From contig JABANP010000335.1 of NCBI GenBank assembly GCA_013115135.1, forward strand, positions 1 through 57,111: a stretch of 57,111 bases of DNA. The letters are read 5' to 3'. Shown piece by piece: positions 1 through 10,250 of the stretch; within the stretch, counting starts at the first letter, position 1, and each line of letters opens with the position of its first letter. Position numbers and translations under genes: made by a program. The notes beneath the pieces were generated by a model, which was not told the DNA's origin, did not search any database, and saw only the letters and a program-made list of their open reading frames with translations. The stretch is from Perkinsus olseni (taxonomy: Eukaryota > Perkinsozoa > Perkinsida > Perkinsidae).

Positions 1-75
1 GGATACAAAGCTGCCAGTTTAGTACCACAATCAATAATACTAACTAAAAGTAAAGATATAGTCAAGGCTGACTCC

Positions 76-2157
76 TTACCATGAACCGAGATCAGGCACA
101 TTATCAGACTTCTCTATATGCAAAGAAATCCATCTGCAGCCGTTGAAACCGTTGGAGGCGGTTCCAAACGAACTGAACGTATACGCGCCGAAGGGGCCAA
201 AGTGGTACATTTTACTCTTTTGGCACGAGGAACATCCTTGCACAAGGCGACGAATGTCTCTAGCCATATTCGGCCAAAAATACTTCTGCTTAATGTTCTC
301 GTAGCACCGCTGACCACCAATATGGGCCGCAAAAAGAGGATGATGATGGTTCTTGAAGAAGAGGTAGGACCTGGCCTTACCCGAGGGAACGTAGACCTTA
401 GCTAGCGAATCTCGGTGATTAACCAGGATGACCAGTCGTTGTTGTTCATCAAGACCACAGCGCCTATGCAGAGAGCACAACTTCTCACAATCCTCATAGT
501 GGGAGAAGATAAACGAGCCGCCTCTCGTCTCGCCATCAAGATAAGCGAATAATTCCTTCACCGGGACCTTGTAGAGGATGTCCGCAGACTCTCGTTGAAG
601 AGGACCAAGTTGTTCTCGGAATTGTTCTTCCGTAAGCTTCAAAAAGAGACGAAGCTCTGACTTCTCAATAGGGATAGGTCCTTCATGAATGGACTCGTCC
701 TCATTAAGAATAGAACCTTCAGCTTCAGAGTCATCATCATCTTCATCTGACAGATCATCATCGATAGACCGAACCACGTAGTCGCTTATCCAATTATTAG
801 ATAATTGATCATCCAAAGGTAGGTCCATCTGATCATCAGTCTCAGAGACTGGGGCATTGTCATTGGCGACCATAGTAACAATAGGCTCAGGCATCTTCAG
901 CTTCTCAGGCAGGCGTGAGAGAAAATCGGCTACCCCATTAAGTTGGGCATGTATGTGCTCAAAACTTATAGAGAACCCTCTGGTCTTCAACTTCTGCTTG
1001 ATATCATCGAGTTGGGTTACCAGCTTGGCCACACCATTCTGGTCAGTTTTGGCAAGGCGAGCCAAAAATTTATTACCAAAGCCTTGTTGTGCCCATGCTC
1101 TCGAGACATCACTATCAGTAAATATAGTAATCTGATAGGGACCATAGTGCTGTTGGTGTAAGGGATGAAGTTGATCACACCAGAAAAGGATACGTTCACA
1201 GAGAATGACTAGACCATAGAACTCCTTCCTGTTGGTGTGCCAATTCCATTCAGACTTGTGCTCCTTGAACACATAAGTACCTTCTTGAAGTGTAATACGG
1301 CCCGTCATATCAATAGCATCAGGTCCTTGATGAAGTTCATGACAGGCAAACAATGCAAAGGCACATCCTTCCTTTGAGGAGTCAGAGAAACCAAGAATTT
1401 GGCGTCTGTCTTCAATAGAATAGTGGCCTTTACACTCTCTCAGATAAGTAAGACCAGTATCGAGCAGTTCTTTATACCGCTCCAATTGAAATCTAGAAAC
1501 CTGTAGTTTCTTATTCCAAGACTTCTTATCAGTAGGAAGACCAACTACACCAGCCCACATCTTGAGAGCGTTCTTGATGTAGTCGGTAACACCATGTTCT
1601 CGGGTAGTCTCATGAAGCCTGCCTGTGTGTTGGAAGACTCTTCTTTTAGTTAATGGTAGAATCTCTGTAGCCGGGACGTCCTCTGGGTTTATACAGTCGA
1701 TACGAAGAGATAGATCTTGAGTAAGGGACCACATAGAACCCAAATGTCGCTCCGGCTTGTCGACCTCCACCATACTCATCTTATCTGGGGGGAATTCGAA
1801 ACCGATTAGGGTAACTCCGACTCCCAATAACCGCTTGAAGATTTCAACAAGTAAAGGGGGACCGCTTATCATAAAGTCATCAAAGAAGTAGGCCAACGTG
1901 ATCTCAATATCGTCTCTGTGAACTGGTTTATCTTCAAAGCGGAAATTATATAATACCGACTCCTCGTCTTGCAGCTCCATGATGATGTCGAAAACCGCAT
2001 AAGCCAGTTGCTCCATCAATAAGGTCGCCGCATATAATGAAGAGGGTCCATGTTGGACCCCAAATATAATTCTCGAACTCTTGTAAAATAAACCATTAAA
2101 CTTCAGGTAGGACACTCGCTTCCCTCCTTGACGGATTCGGTAGAAGGCCTTCTTCAA
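76..2157 (-). pseudogene. Reverse transcriptase, RNase H and integrase zinc finger
   Basis: 693 codons. It opens inside RT motif A (KKAFYRIR). The polymerase box is FFDD at residues 91-94 instead of the usual Y-x-DD. RNase H: first Asp in LGFSDSS (257-261), the Glu in NRKEFYGLV (309-317), the second Asp in IFTDSDVS (345-352), and a C-terminal HIHAQLNGVADFLSRL that matches the Ty3 pattern HIxGxxNxxADxLSR. An acidic linker (462-500) precedes an HHCC zinc finger: His around 604-606, His612, Cys642, Cys645, with a YFWPNM core. The reading becomes unlike integrase after about 650 and stops at 76, before a catalytic core. Confidence 0.85.
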
Positions 2158-2173
2158 GTCTAGAAACCAGACC

Positions 2174-3787
2174 TCATGGCCTTTTTTGGTATCTTGACCG
2201 TGCCAGACTAGTCATCCAGAAGGGGTCTTCTTTAGTCCGACCAGCTTTAGGGGTAAAGAAGTTAACATACCGGGCGTCGGATACCAGTCTACACCGGGTA
2301 GTTTTATGGGATCCTTGGACCAAGGGTCTCGATATAATAACCTTCGACTTATCAATATTAGCCAACTCTTCTTTGGATACTGGTTCCCAATAGCCTAGTT
2401 GTAGGAATTGGTCAATCTCAAGATCCATTTGCTCCTTGAATTCGGGGGCCAACTCACGAATAAGCTTCTTGGAATAATCATATCCTCGAGCTTGCTGTTG
2501 TTGAAGTCGATTAAACTCCTTCTTCTTTTGGGGGTTGTTGTTAATCTCGCTCTTAACCTGCTTGAGAGTCTTCTCATTGAAATGGATCTCTACTGCGAAG
2601 TCTTGAAGAGAAGTATCTCGTCGTTCATCAGGATGTAGTCGGCGAACTTTAGCAACCATACCATCAGTATAAGGAATAGTAATACCAGGGCCTTTAGAGA
2701 CCTTGTCCAAAAGCTTCTTTGTGATAGAAATGATCTTTTCTTCCGTGAACAGGTCAGCCAAGGACTCATGATTCTGGATCATCTTCTCGTCGATAACCCG
2801 AAAACATCGTTGTCGTTTAACTTCATCCTTACTAGGGCCTAGTAGATGAAGCTCAGACTTAGTCAAATCGAAGTCATCATACTCATCCATTGGGCTAGAG
2901 GACAACGATAGCGATCTTTTCTTAGAGTCTAAAGCTTCTCGAATCGTCGAGGGAGACAAAGAAGGACAAGGGCCGTCAGGGTCTTGTTGTGAACCTTCAT
3001 TAAGTGAAGGCTGTGACAAAGTTGAAGGGGAGGGCAGCAAAGGCTGCTCTCCACGACCTTGCTTGTCAATATCCTGAGTATGACAACGTAACCCTTCATC
3101 ACATAGGGGCTGAGGCGTCATAGAAGAGGAAGACGGCAAAGGTTGATCAGTTAAACCTCGCGATACAGGCTGAGGCTGATAGTTAGACAAACCTTCAATA
3201 GCAGAAGGCTGTAATGTCGCAGGAGATGAGGGTGACCAAGGCTGTTCCTTAAAACCTTGTCGTCCAGACTCAAGTGGAGAGAGGCGTGAACCTTCCATAT
3301 AGACAGGCTGTGACGCCGAAGAAGAGGGGGTTGACCGGTGTTGACCATCCAATCGGGATTGAGCAGATCCAACCATATGATAAGGCGAACCATCCGCAAG
3401 GGAAGGCTGAGATGCCGTAGAAGAGGGAGGTAACCGGTCTCGCTCAGAAGGATGTTGCCAATCCTTCTTGGAAAATTGATTAGATAAACCTTCATTAGAT
3501 GAAGGCTGTAACATAATAGGATTATAAAAAGAAGCATAAGTAGCTCGTTGGGATTGACTCCGTAGACGTCGTCTAGCCCTTCTTGCTCTTTGGCCTCTTC
3601 GATTACGTTTTTGAGGCTTAGAAAATAATACATTAGATAGAGAGCCACCACCAAATGTTGTCATATGAGAATAAGAGGAAGAAGAGGAGGAAGAAGAAGA
3701 AAGTTCAGCTTTACTCTTTGGGGATAGCAAAGAGTCGGCTTCAACCTCTGATTTTACTTCGCTGGTACTTTCACAAATGCCTTGCAA
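2174..3787 (-). pseudogene. Repeat-rich linker and N-terminal reverse transcriptase
   Basis: About 537 residues. Residues 15-90 are Ser runs followed by an Arg-rich block. Residues about 95-285 are five or six imperfect 35-40-residue repeats with a recurring Q-P-S-x-x-E-G-L/S core. From about 400 there is reverse-transcriptase entry sequence: QMDLEIDQFLQLGYWEPV, IISRPLV, then TRCRLVSDARYVN, matching the RLVVDxRxxN region before motif A of Ty3 polymerases. The frame breaks within motif A near 2160-2215: the frame ends at a TGA and the polymerase resumes in the next ORF. An in-frame stop also lies in the bridging frame, so at least two lesions are present. Confidence 0.75.
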
Positions 3788-4764
3788 AAACCCTGACTGT
3801 CAATAGATATCTGACGAGCCAATATTAATTCACAGTCATCTCTAAAGGTATCATCAGGGACCACATAAGCCTCGAAAGTAAAAACCTCCTCCGGATTGCC
3901 CTCAGGGCAAGCGGATATAGTTGCCTTCTCCTTGAAGACGCAGTCCTTAATACCCTTAATCGTAATCGGCGGGCACTCTTTGACTTGGTCAACAATAGAG
4001 CGTCTAACCAACGATATATTAGAACCAGTGTCATAAGTACCACGAATCTTTTGTAATGATCCATCAGCCCTCTTGATACTAACATTATCATAGACTTCAT
4101 TAACCTTCTTAACATAAGCATTCTTGCCCTTGTTACCCTTGTTCTTCTTAAAGTTAGGCTTCTGGTAATCGTCCTTCTTAGAATTCTTAAACGCTTTCTC
4201 GGCCTCGTAGAACTTGGCAGAAAAATAGTCATAAGTACATAACGATACACCATAGTCCACCTTGTTCAGAATAGTAAGTAACTGCTGGAAAACTAGCTTA
4301 GGCTCCTTCGGATAGTCAGTCTGTCCATAAACCATATATGAGAAAGACATAGCTTCATAAAGCATTTGTCTAACCGAAATTAAACTATCATCAGTAATCA
4401 TAACTTCCAAAGGATGATAAATAAGCTCCATCATAACCTTCAACCTTGACGCATAAGAAAGAATCTCATAAATATCTCCCTTATATAGCTTGGCTAAGGT
4501 CGTAAAAACTTGGCTCTCCATCATAACAATATCATTAAATCTAACAACTCCAAATTTAATAGTAGTCCATTTCATATTCAAATATTCAGATATCTTAGAC
4601 GCCAACAAATCTGCTTCTGGGACAACAAACCTCTTACTCAGCATAATACTCAGATTACGGCATGACTCCTTCATATAGTCAGTGAATAGCTTCCTATCCA
4701 AAAGTCCATTTACGTTGCTTCTCCTCAGACCAAGAATCCACCTGATATTCGGACGTTCCAACAT
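3754..4764 (-). pseudogene. gag C-terminus plus retropepsin-type aspartic protease
   Basis: About 336 residues. The first 200 are helical capsid-like sequence. Residues around 200-225 are Lys/Asn-rich (KKNKGNKGKN), in the place of a nucleocapsid. A retropepsin signature follows: GTYDTGSNISLV, with the catalytic DTGS, then a beta-rich stretch ending in LILARQISIDSQG, which resembles the second conserved region of Ty3 proteases (usually hydrophobic-G-x-D, here A-R). The protease would cleave the polyprotein during particle maturation. The next ORF overlaps by 34 nt in another frame. Confidence 0.7.
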
Positions 4765-5293
4765 AAGGGACCCACTTAGTAATAACAGAGCCAGAGGGTT
4801 CTGAAGAATTGGATATAAGAACCAACCACTTATCCCGTAACTCCTTAGTCAGTGAGGAAGGTACCAAATAAACCAGAGTAGCCAATATGAGAGCTGGGTG
4901 AGGACACTTTGCTTGGGCAGTATTAAGTTTAGCAGAAACTTGCGACCACCAATACTCACCTTGAGAAGTAGAAGGAATCCCTTCATAAGGCTCCAAGGAC
5001 CAATCCTTGCAGAAAGCCACCACATCACAACCATGATCCCATTTCTTCGAAGAGGAAGATGAGGACGACCAGGAAGACGATTCATGGGGTGGAAGGGGAT
5101 TAGCCACGAGCCAAGGATTAGTACCATCAACGCCCAAAACCTTCTTAACGGTTTCAAAGAAGACATCATTAAACTCATTGAGGAGAGCGTCGGAGCCATC
5201 AAAGGTTTTACCAACAAAAAAATCAGGGGTACAGTCAGGATTTGACCAATCCTTAGAAGTATAATAAGTAGCATACCATTCCTTAAACCACAA
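4694..5293 (-). pseudogene. gag middle part, frame 2
   Basis: Continues the gag reading after the frameshift. It reads as ordinary folded protein (WFKEWYATYY near the start, then GKTFDGSDALLNEFNDVFFE), has a serine run at about residues 73-82, and a helical second half (AKLNTAQAKCPHPALILATLVYL). It ends near 4694 while the same protein seems to resume in the frame at 4764-3754, so a second frameshift lies near 4700-4760. No catalytic motif. Assignment rests on location upstream of the protease. Confidence 0.5.
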
Positions 5294-5604
5294 GGTTCAG
5301 AAACAACAGAAGCCGAAGCCTCACCGGGTTCAAGCGAAGGACCCTTACTACCACCCGTAATAGCCAACAGAGGCTCCAGACTAGGATAAACCTCGAGCGT
5401 AGGGGAAGCAGCAGTATTAGGGCTCATAACGACTCCAGTGCCGGACGGTGCATCATCTTGGAGGACGGCATCCTTGTACGTCTTCTTATTAGTGGAAGGG
5501 CTGTTATCTCCTTGATTACTCATTGGAACACAACCAGAGGAGGAAAATAAACCTGCAAACTCATAGTTTTCGTAATGGAGGAAACTACTCTCCACTAGCG
5601 TCAT
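4849..5604 (-). pseudogene. gag N-terminal part, frame 1
   Basis: Start of the element's polyprotein. About the first 110 residues are Ser/Pro/Thr-rich and disordered (a TNKKTYKDAV stretch, then SLEP repeats). After roughly residue 107 the meaningful sequence moves to the overlapping frame at 5293-4694; the rest of this frame is Leu/Ile-rich shadow translation. This indicates a frameshift near 5290. No zinc knuckle is visible. Called gag by position and composition only. Confidence 0.5.
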
Positions 5605-5680
5605 TGTGTTAGGCTGAGTGAATCACTTAAGAATCATAATAGACAGCCCGTCACAATAATCAAAGAAAATACAATAATAA

Positions 5681-5745
5681 TGCCAAGGCTCGGGATCGAA
5701 CCCGGAGCCTCCATCGGCGCACCGAGCACATAGTGCTACACTTGG
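5681..5745 (-). ncRNA. Degenerate tRNA-like sequence
   Basis: The minus strand carries a B-box-like GGTTCGATCCCG in a hairpin of paired cggg/cccg, closed by outer ccaag/cttgg about 60 nt apart. A weak A-box-like TAGCACTATGTGCTCGG lies between. At about 63 nt it is short for a tRNA and the cloverleaf is poor, so a tRNA relic or the head of a tRNA-derived SINE is likelier than a working gene. Confidence 0.25.
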
Positions 5746-6125
5746 AAGGGAATGCGCTGCTGCAGGCTGCAGCCTGCAGGCGCAACACTCGTCTACTTCT
5801 TCGAACTACCATCGGTAGTCTACCGAGTACGAGCCTGTCTGCTCTCACGATTCGTTAACTGGAACTTCTTTTTACGATATCTCTTTCCCCAGACACCTCG
5901 GCTAGAATCGTACTGGGGAGAAAACGGCTTGAGAATGGGTAAGAATTAATCGCATTTCTGATCTCTCTTCTTTCCGATGTGTGTTCCCTGCTTGAGGGAT
6001 GTTGAACTCTATGTTTCCGGCCTATTCGGTTTTGCCTCATCACTAATTCGAGGCTCTCAGGTGACTCGGTCAGTTCAGAACTGACAGTTCTATCCACTTC
6101 TGGGAAGCATGTTGCTCTCCGTTAC

Positions 6126-6262
6126 GAGGCTGCCCGGCAGCCTCGGTAAGGAGTCCTTACTAAGGACGCGTACCATGAGCTCCTCATGGTACCTCCTCAT
6201 GATGAGGAGGTTCTTAGGTGTTTAAAAAGACCTTTGCAGTGTTGAGAAAAACAGTTTTTCTC
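6126..6262. repeat. Chain of tight palindromes
   Basis: Consecutive inverted repeats: 6126-6144 (9-nt arms, 1-nt centre), 6146-6160 (7, centre 1), 6170-6192 (10, centre 3), 6191-6211 (10, centre 1, sharing two bases with the previous one), and 6244-6262 (9, centre 1, A/T-rich arms). Each could extrude as a hairpin. They have no U-tract and are not positioned as terminators. Confidence 0.85.
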
Positions 6263-6979
6263 TTATGGCTTCTTCAACACTAGGACTCGATAAAAAGTGT
6301 TAGGAGAAACTCAACACAGGGGCAGCTACAACCTGCCCGACAGGTGTTGAAATTGCTGGTAAAGTGTTAGTCACAACCAGCTAACATAGGGGTTTTCAAC
6401 TCCGACAAAGGCAAACCTTCATCTTTGCAAGGAGCAGCTTGGCAGCCGATGTTGCTACATAACGTCGGATCTTCCGACTCAGATGGTTCGATCTGCGAAC
6501 TGCATCCGAATTGATCAGAACAACTGTGTCAATTGTTACTGACCTAGTCCTTAAATGGACCAGCGTGAGATCCGATCTTCGCGGATCATGAAAATTTGCA
6601 CAATTCGCGCACATACAGAAGTGGCCATCGACAAAAGGTTATTGTCTGTGCAGAAGCCGCGAGGCTATAACGACATCGACCTCTCAGGAAGCCACGCTCG
6701 TCACTAACTTGAACCAATTTCTACCAAGTCCGGCTTGAAACCAGGCCACTCAAGCGAATTGCAGATGGAGAGCCATTCCTAGGCCGCTACCGTCACCAGT
6801 CGGACTATCTACTAACGAAAACTGAAAGCGCTAGAAGAGACCAGCGATCATCCACGAGTACACCCCCGAAGGACTACAGAGTGAAGATAGCCTTAACTTG
6901 AGGCCCTCAAGTTCCCGAAGAAATCAAATCCAGCCCCAATTCTGTGAATATACTTTCAGGTTTTGAGGGGACGCGTCAC

Positions 6980-7086
6980 TGTAGTTGTGCAAGTGCACAA
7001 CTATGGCTCCTAACCTTAGCCTGACGCTAGTTGATGACTTTATCAGTGTTATTATTGGCAGAATCTCAGGATTCCACTAAACCATT
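6980..7086 (+). repeat. Upstream 107-bp direct repeat (putative 5' LTR)
   Basis: Begins TGTAGTTGTGC and ends in CCATT; nearly identical to 8062-8168. Its first 21 nt contain an 8-nt-arm hairpin (agttgtgc, 4-nt loop, gcacaact). Confidence 0.65.
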
Positions 7087-7089
7087 GAC

Positions 7090-8006
7090 TTGAGTTCCCT
7101 AATGGTTAACATGGTGGAGAACCCGTCTTCTGAGCCCTCGGTGAACCCTGTCGGCTTGCAGATTGCTCATGCCTTTGGTGTAGAGAACGTTTACCTTTTA
7201 CGATATGTTACTGATGAAGAATTTGCTGAGAAGTGCGAAGAGAAGATAAGAAGACGACTGTTGCTGGTATATTGACTTGGTGCGATTATATGGAGAGTAT
7301 TGAAGATACTCGTCCCCAGTTGTATCGTTCTGCCAACGTTTCCATTAAGGATGTGCGCGATAGGATGGGTTCCCAGGAAAGATCTGTGGGTGATGATGTT
7401 ATTATTACTGCCACTGCTGCTGCTTTTATAGCTGGTTCGACACCGTTCACTGTGACCAGTATTGGCAAGATTGACTCTGAGCAAGTTGTACATCCGGTAT
7501 CCGAGGATAGCGAATGTGATAATCTGGTCTGCGACAAAGATGCGATGGGAACTATGGACGATGATGATGATAGCGGTACTATTATGGGTCATGTTGATAA
7601 TATTGAACCCAAAGTTCTCAAAGTTGTTCATCCTGAGAATAGAGACTGCATTAATTTCGATTCAGTACTATTATTCTTGCCTGACAAACCGACCCTTGCT
7701 GTTCCTGCTGATCCCATTGTTCATACTATTTATCAGAATGAGTGGTATTGTATGGCTACTACTGCGATGTCAGGTGTTAAGCAGAATGAGCCTTTCATTA
7801 ATAGCAGTAAACTTTTCATGAGTGATAGTTACTTTTATCCTGTCAAGAGAAGGAAAAGACTCAAAGCTGTGTTTATTTTTCTATTTGTTTGATCCTGTCC
7901 TTACGTATGTGATGAAGCTAAGGTCCTCAGAGATGCTCGTTTTTATATCGATGATGATGACGATGATGATAATACTGTTGTTGTAAATGATGATTCTACT
8001 TCTTAG
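7090..8006 (+). pseudogene. Unrecognised protein of the small LTR element
   Basis: The reading starts at 7090 or at the ATG shortly after it (MVNMVENPSSEP), shifts by one nucleotide near 7230-7275 into the frame that runs from 7233, meets a TGA at 7890-7892, and stays open in that same frame to a TAG at 8004-8006. The rebuilt length would be about 300 residues. It has an Asp run near residue 150 of the second frame and an acidic tail (seven Asp). No known domain recognised; a small gag-like protein is possible given the flanking repeats. The frameshift and nonsense codon indicate it is dead unless recoded. Confidence 0.5.
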
Positions 8007-8061
8007 CTTTTTTTATCGTTTTCATTGTCACTGTACGCTTCCGTCTCTTAGGGGAGGGAGA

Positions 8062-8168
8062 TGTAGTTGTGCAAGTGCACAACTATGGCTCCTAAGCTTA
8101 GCCTGACGCTAGTTGATGACTTTATCAGTGTTATTATTGGCAGAATCTCAGGATTCCACTAAACCATT
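8062..8168 (+). repeat. Downstream 107-bp direct repeat (putative 3' LTR)
   Basis: Preceded directly by AGGGGAGGGAGA (8050-8061), a polypurine tract. The same start and end points as the upstream copy support them being termini of one element. Confidence 0.65.
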
Positions 8169-8437
8169 CAGCTATGTCGCCACGCCATAGCGTCAGGGCC
8201 CTGCGTACGGACGTACCCTGTATCACCGGGTGGGCATGAGACCTTGCATTTCTTTCAGCAGATGCGACCCTACATCAGTCGAGGTGTTCCAGCTGCCGCC
8301 ACTCACAGCCGGTACTTCCGATTATACGAAAGTTCCGTCCAGGGTAACCGAAATAACGGCGGGTGACGCGCACGACTAACGTCAGTGGATATTTCTTAAG
8401 CTGACCCGACTAGCTTAAGAAAAGTCGTGCGGTTCTG
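8169..8437 (+). repeat. Dispersed repeat A, copy 1
   Basis: About 260 bp matching 32213-32440, sharing GCGTCAGGGCCCTGCGTACG and the block around CACAGCCGGTACTTCCGAT. This copy has extra sequence near 8372-8403 creating an 11-nt-arm inverted repeat (8392-8402 / 8412-8422) that copy 2 lacks. It begins exactly at the end of the downstream direct repeat of the small LTR element. Confidence 0.8.
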
Positions 8438-8524
8438 AGCTAATAGCTCAGAGCTATCATTTCGATCGATTGTACGGATCACGGCTATTTGTTGCACGTT
8501 GCCGTCAACCCCCGGGATGTTCAT

Positions 8525-8748
8525 GTTTCGTACACCAAATAGTCGTACATTTTCGACTCATGTCTCCAATACTCATACACTTCCTAATCGTACACGAAAT
8601 ACTCGTACACCGAATAGTCATACACAAAATACTCATACACGAGAGATTCGTACATATAAAACTCGTATACATGATGCTCGTATACGTAATACCCGTACAT
8701 ATAACACCCGTACACATAATAGTCGTACACTTTCAACTCGTATACCAG
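8525..8748 (+). repeat. Left terminal inverted repeat made of 15-bp units
   Basis: Fifteen consecutive units of 15 bp: a near-constant octamer TCGTACAC (variants TCATACAC, TCGTATAC, TCGTACAT) and a variable 7-mer such as caaatag, gaaatac, ataaaac, atgatgc. As 15 is a multiple of three, all frames stay open and give pentapeptide repeats; the resulting ORFs are not genes. Confidence 0.9.
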
Positions 8749-10250
8749 GGGTAAATGTACTTTGTCAACGTGTGTTGAACCCCGTTGTGATTTCTGCTAG
8801 TCATTCTCAACTGGGTTGGGAAAGTTCCGTTTTCGGATAATATTATCCCGCAGAATAGTTGGAAAAGTCGACCACCGTAGGTTGTTGTCCTTGTTCGACA
8901 CCCTGGTTGTATTTTTCCCGTCATGAGTGCTTCTCTTGTTTAATTTGTTGCGTTGTGCTGTGGTCCTGTGCTTTTTGAATCTGCTTCGTGTTTCCTTTTC
9001 ACTGAGAGTGCTTCCTGAACGCAACGTCAATGTTACCGATCAGTCGGTAAATCTTCTTCGTAACAACAAACGACTAGTTTCTCGGTTAATGCCTGCTAGG
9101 TTTTCGTCATGACTGGAGGGACTCTCAGTGAGAGTCTCTCACCGTGAGAGACTCTGTAAATAGAATCCCTCTATGAGCATTTCGAGCTTCCTGCCTCTCA
9201 GGCTTCCTGTCTCTCTATTCTAGGCCTTCTCAATGATGCGACGTTCTTGAGGCACTCTTCGAGCTTTGAATTTCAATGTCTCAACGGTACTCTATAGATG
9301 ATGTGAGCAGAAATTCAAAGGCGTTCGTGGACTAAATGAACGTGAATCACGCCGCGTGATTGACCGCCGTGTGCTATGATACTACATCCGGCGGTCCATC
9401 CACTAGGCCAGAGAGTGGTACACAGTACTACACACTTGGCGATCGAGGGTGGGCTGTATGATACAGCCTGTATCACACAGGGTCTTTTTAAAAGGAAGCA
9501 GTAGAACTCTGACAGTTCAACTCTTAGCGTAAAAGCCGTAAGTGTCTTCCGTCGGCTTCGACTCAGGCGGGTAATTCTCAGGGTGCCACCCTCAGGGTGG
9601 TTGACCTGGGTAACAGTTCCGGGACAGGGTTGAGTATGCAACCCCATTTTGACGCAGGTTCGATCCCCAGGGCCTACATTTTTTCGCGCATTTTTTCCTG
9701 CGCGCGCACCTTCTCACAAAAGTTCATAGTATCAAGTTCATTATGAACTGTTGATCTAGTATCGAATATTAATGAGTACCAGCCCTTTGGTATGCAGAGT
9801 CCACAATTCTTATCATTACCCGTGATCAATTCGATGGTTTGGATACTACGAACGCAGGCGGACGATCCTCAGTGAAGATCTCAGATGAGTTAGCGTTGGT
9901 TATAGAATCAGTGTGATACCATCCCGTGGCTACTTCCACGTAGAGGAAAACTGTTTATATAGCTCATCCGGTCCAACGGGATGTAGCCGATGGGCTCACC
10001 AACAGGCAGGTAATATTTCGGCGAGACTCAGCTATCAATTATACGTTTTTCTTCAGGGACTCTGGGTATACGCAACAGCGACAGCTTGCAGAGAAGTATT
10101 GCTCTCACGGACTGTGAGTCACGGTCCCCGTGAACTGACACAACAAAAGTTAGAAGGAAAAGATACATGGTAATTATAGGTGAAGGTCACCAGGTGAACA
10201 GCTCGCTACAAACTAGCATTCTGCCCAGGGTAGGATGAGGGCCTTATCCT
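8749..10250. other. Non-coding interior of the composite element with chained palindromes
   Basis: No supported gene. Chained palindromes: 9120-9136 (centre 1) sharing an arm with 9133-9153 (centre 3); 9345-9361 (8-nt arms, centre 1); 9452-9468 and 9459-9475 (8-nt arms, centre 1, overlapping); 9580-9592 and 9586-9600 (centre 1, overlapping). A B-box-like GGTTCGATCCCC followed by T6 is at about 9658-9682 on the plus strand without an A-box. Confidence 0.7.

Larger units (their letters stand above)
1..5604 (-). mobile_element. Ty3/Gypsy-like LTR retrotransposon, degraded, cut by window start
   Basis: Minus-strand order is gag, aspartic protease, reverse transcriptase, RNase H, integrase zinc finger, the order used by Ty3/Gypsy elements. 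The coding region is split into five frames, so this copy cannot make a full polyprotein. The integrase core and 3' LTR would lie beyond position 1. No LTR can be shown upstream (positions above 5604) because the partner LTR is outside the window. The RNase H start (FSDSS) and the two-aromatic DD box are atypical for Gypsy, so a BEL-like or separate protist lineage is possible. Class-level call is strong, family-level moderate. Confidence 0.85.
5605..6979. other. Non-coding stretch with tRNA-like sequence and palindromes
   Basis: No convincing ORF. It should contain the retrotransposon 5' untranslated region and its 5' LTR if present, but no boundary can be fixed without the partner LTR. Contains a tRNA-like stretch (5681-5745) and the palindrome chain at 6126-6262. 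Confidence 0.5.
6980..8168 (+). mobile_element. Small LTR-type element with 107-bp terminal direct repeats
   Basis: Direct repeats at 6980-7086 and 8062-8168 start with TG and differ at one base of 107 by eye. A 12-nt polypurine run (8050-8061) abuts the downstream copy, exactly where an LTR element keeps its plus-strand primer. The internal 975 bp holds one damaged ORF without polymerase motifs, so this would be a non-autonomous, TRIM-like element. No target-site duplication, CA end or clear primer-binding site was found, so a simple duplication remains possible. Confidence 0.6.

Noticed and set aside
118..1161. Plus-strand ORFs opposite the retrotransposon
   Set aside because: Complementary shadows of the minus-strand RT/RNase H/integrase reading.
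6126..6262. Intrinsic transcription terminators
   Set aside because: Hairpins lack a following U-tract, are not placed at gene ends, and the host is eukaryotic.
6960..8180. Target-site duplication around the 107-bp repeats
   Set aside because: Flanking bases (gtcac upstream, cagct downstream) do not match, so insertion is not proved by this test.
8525..8748. CRISPR-like array (constant repeat, variable spacer)
   Set aside because: Units are only 8+7 nt, the octamer is degenerate, the genome is eukaryotic, no cas genes are present, and the array is duplicated inverted as a transposon end.
8470..8840. Long ORFs with VHxxx and TRxTx pentapeptide repeats on both strands
   Set aside because: They are by-products of the 15-bp TIR units, which keep every frame open; no start or composition typical of a real protein.
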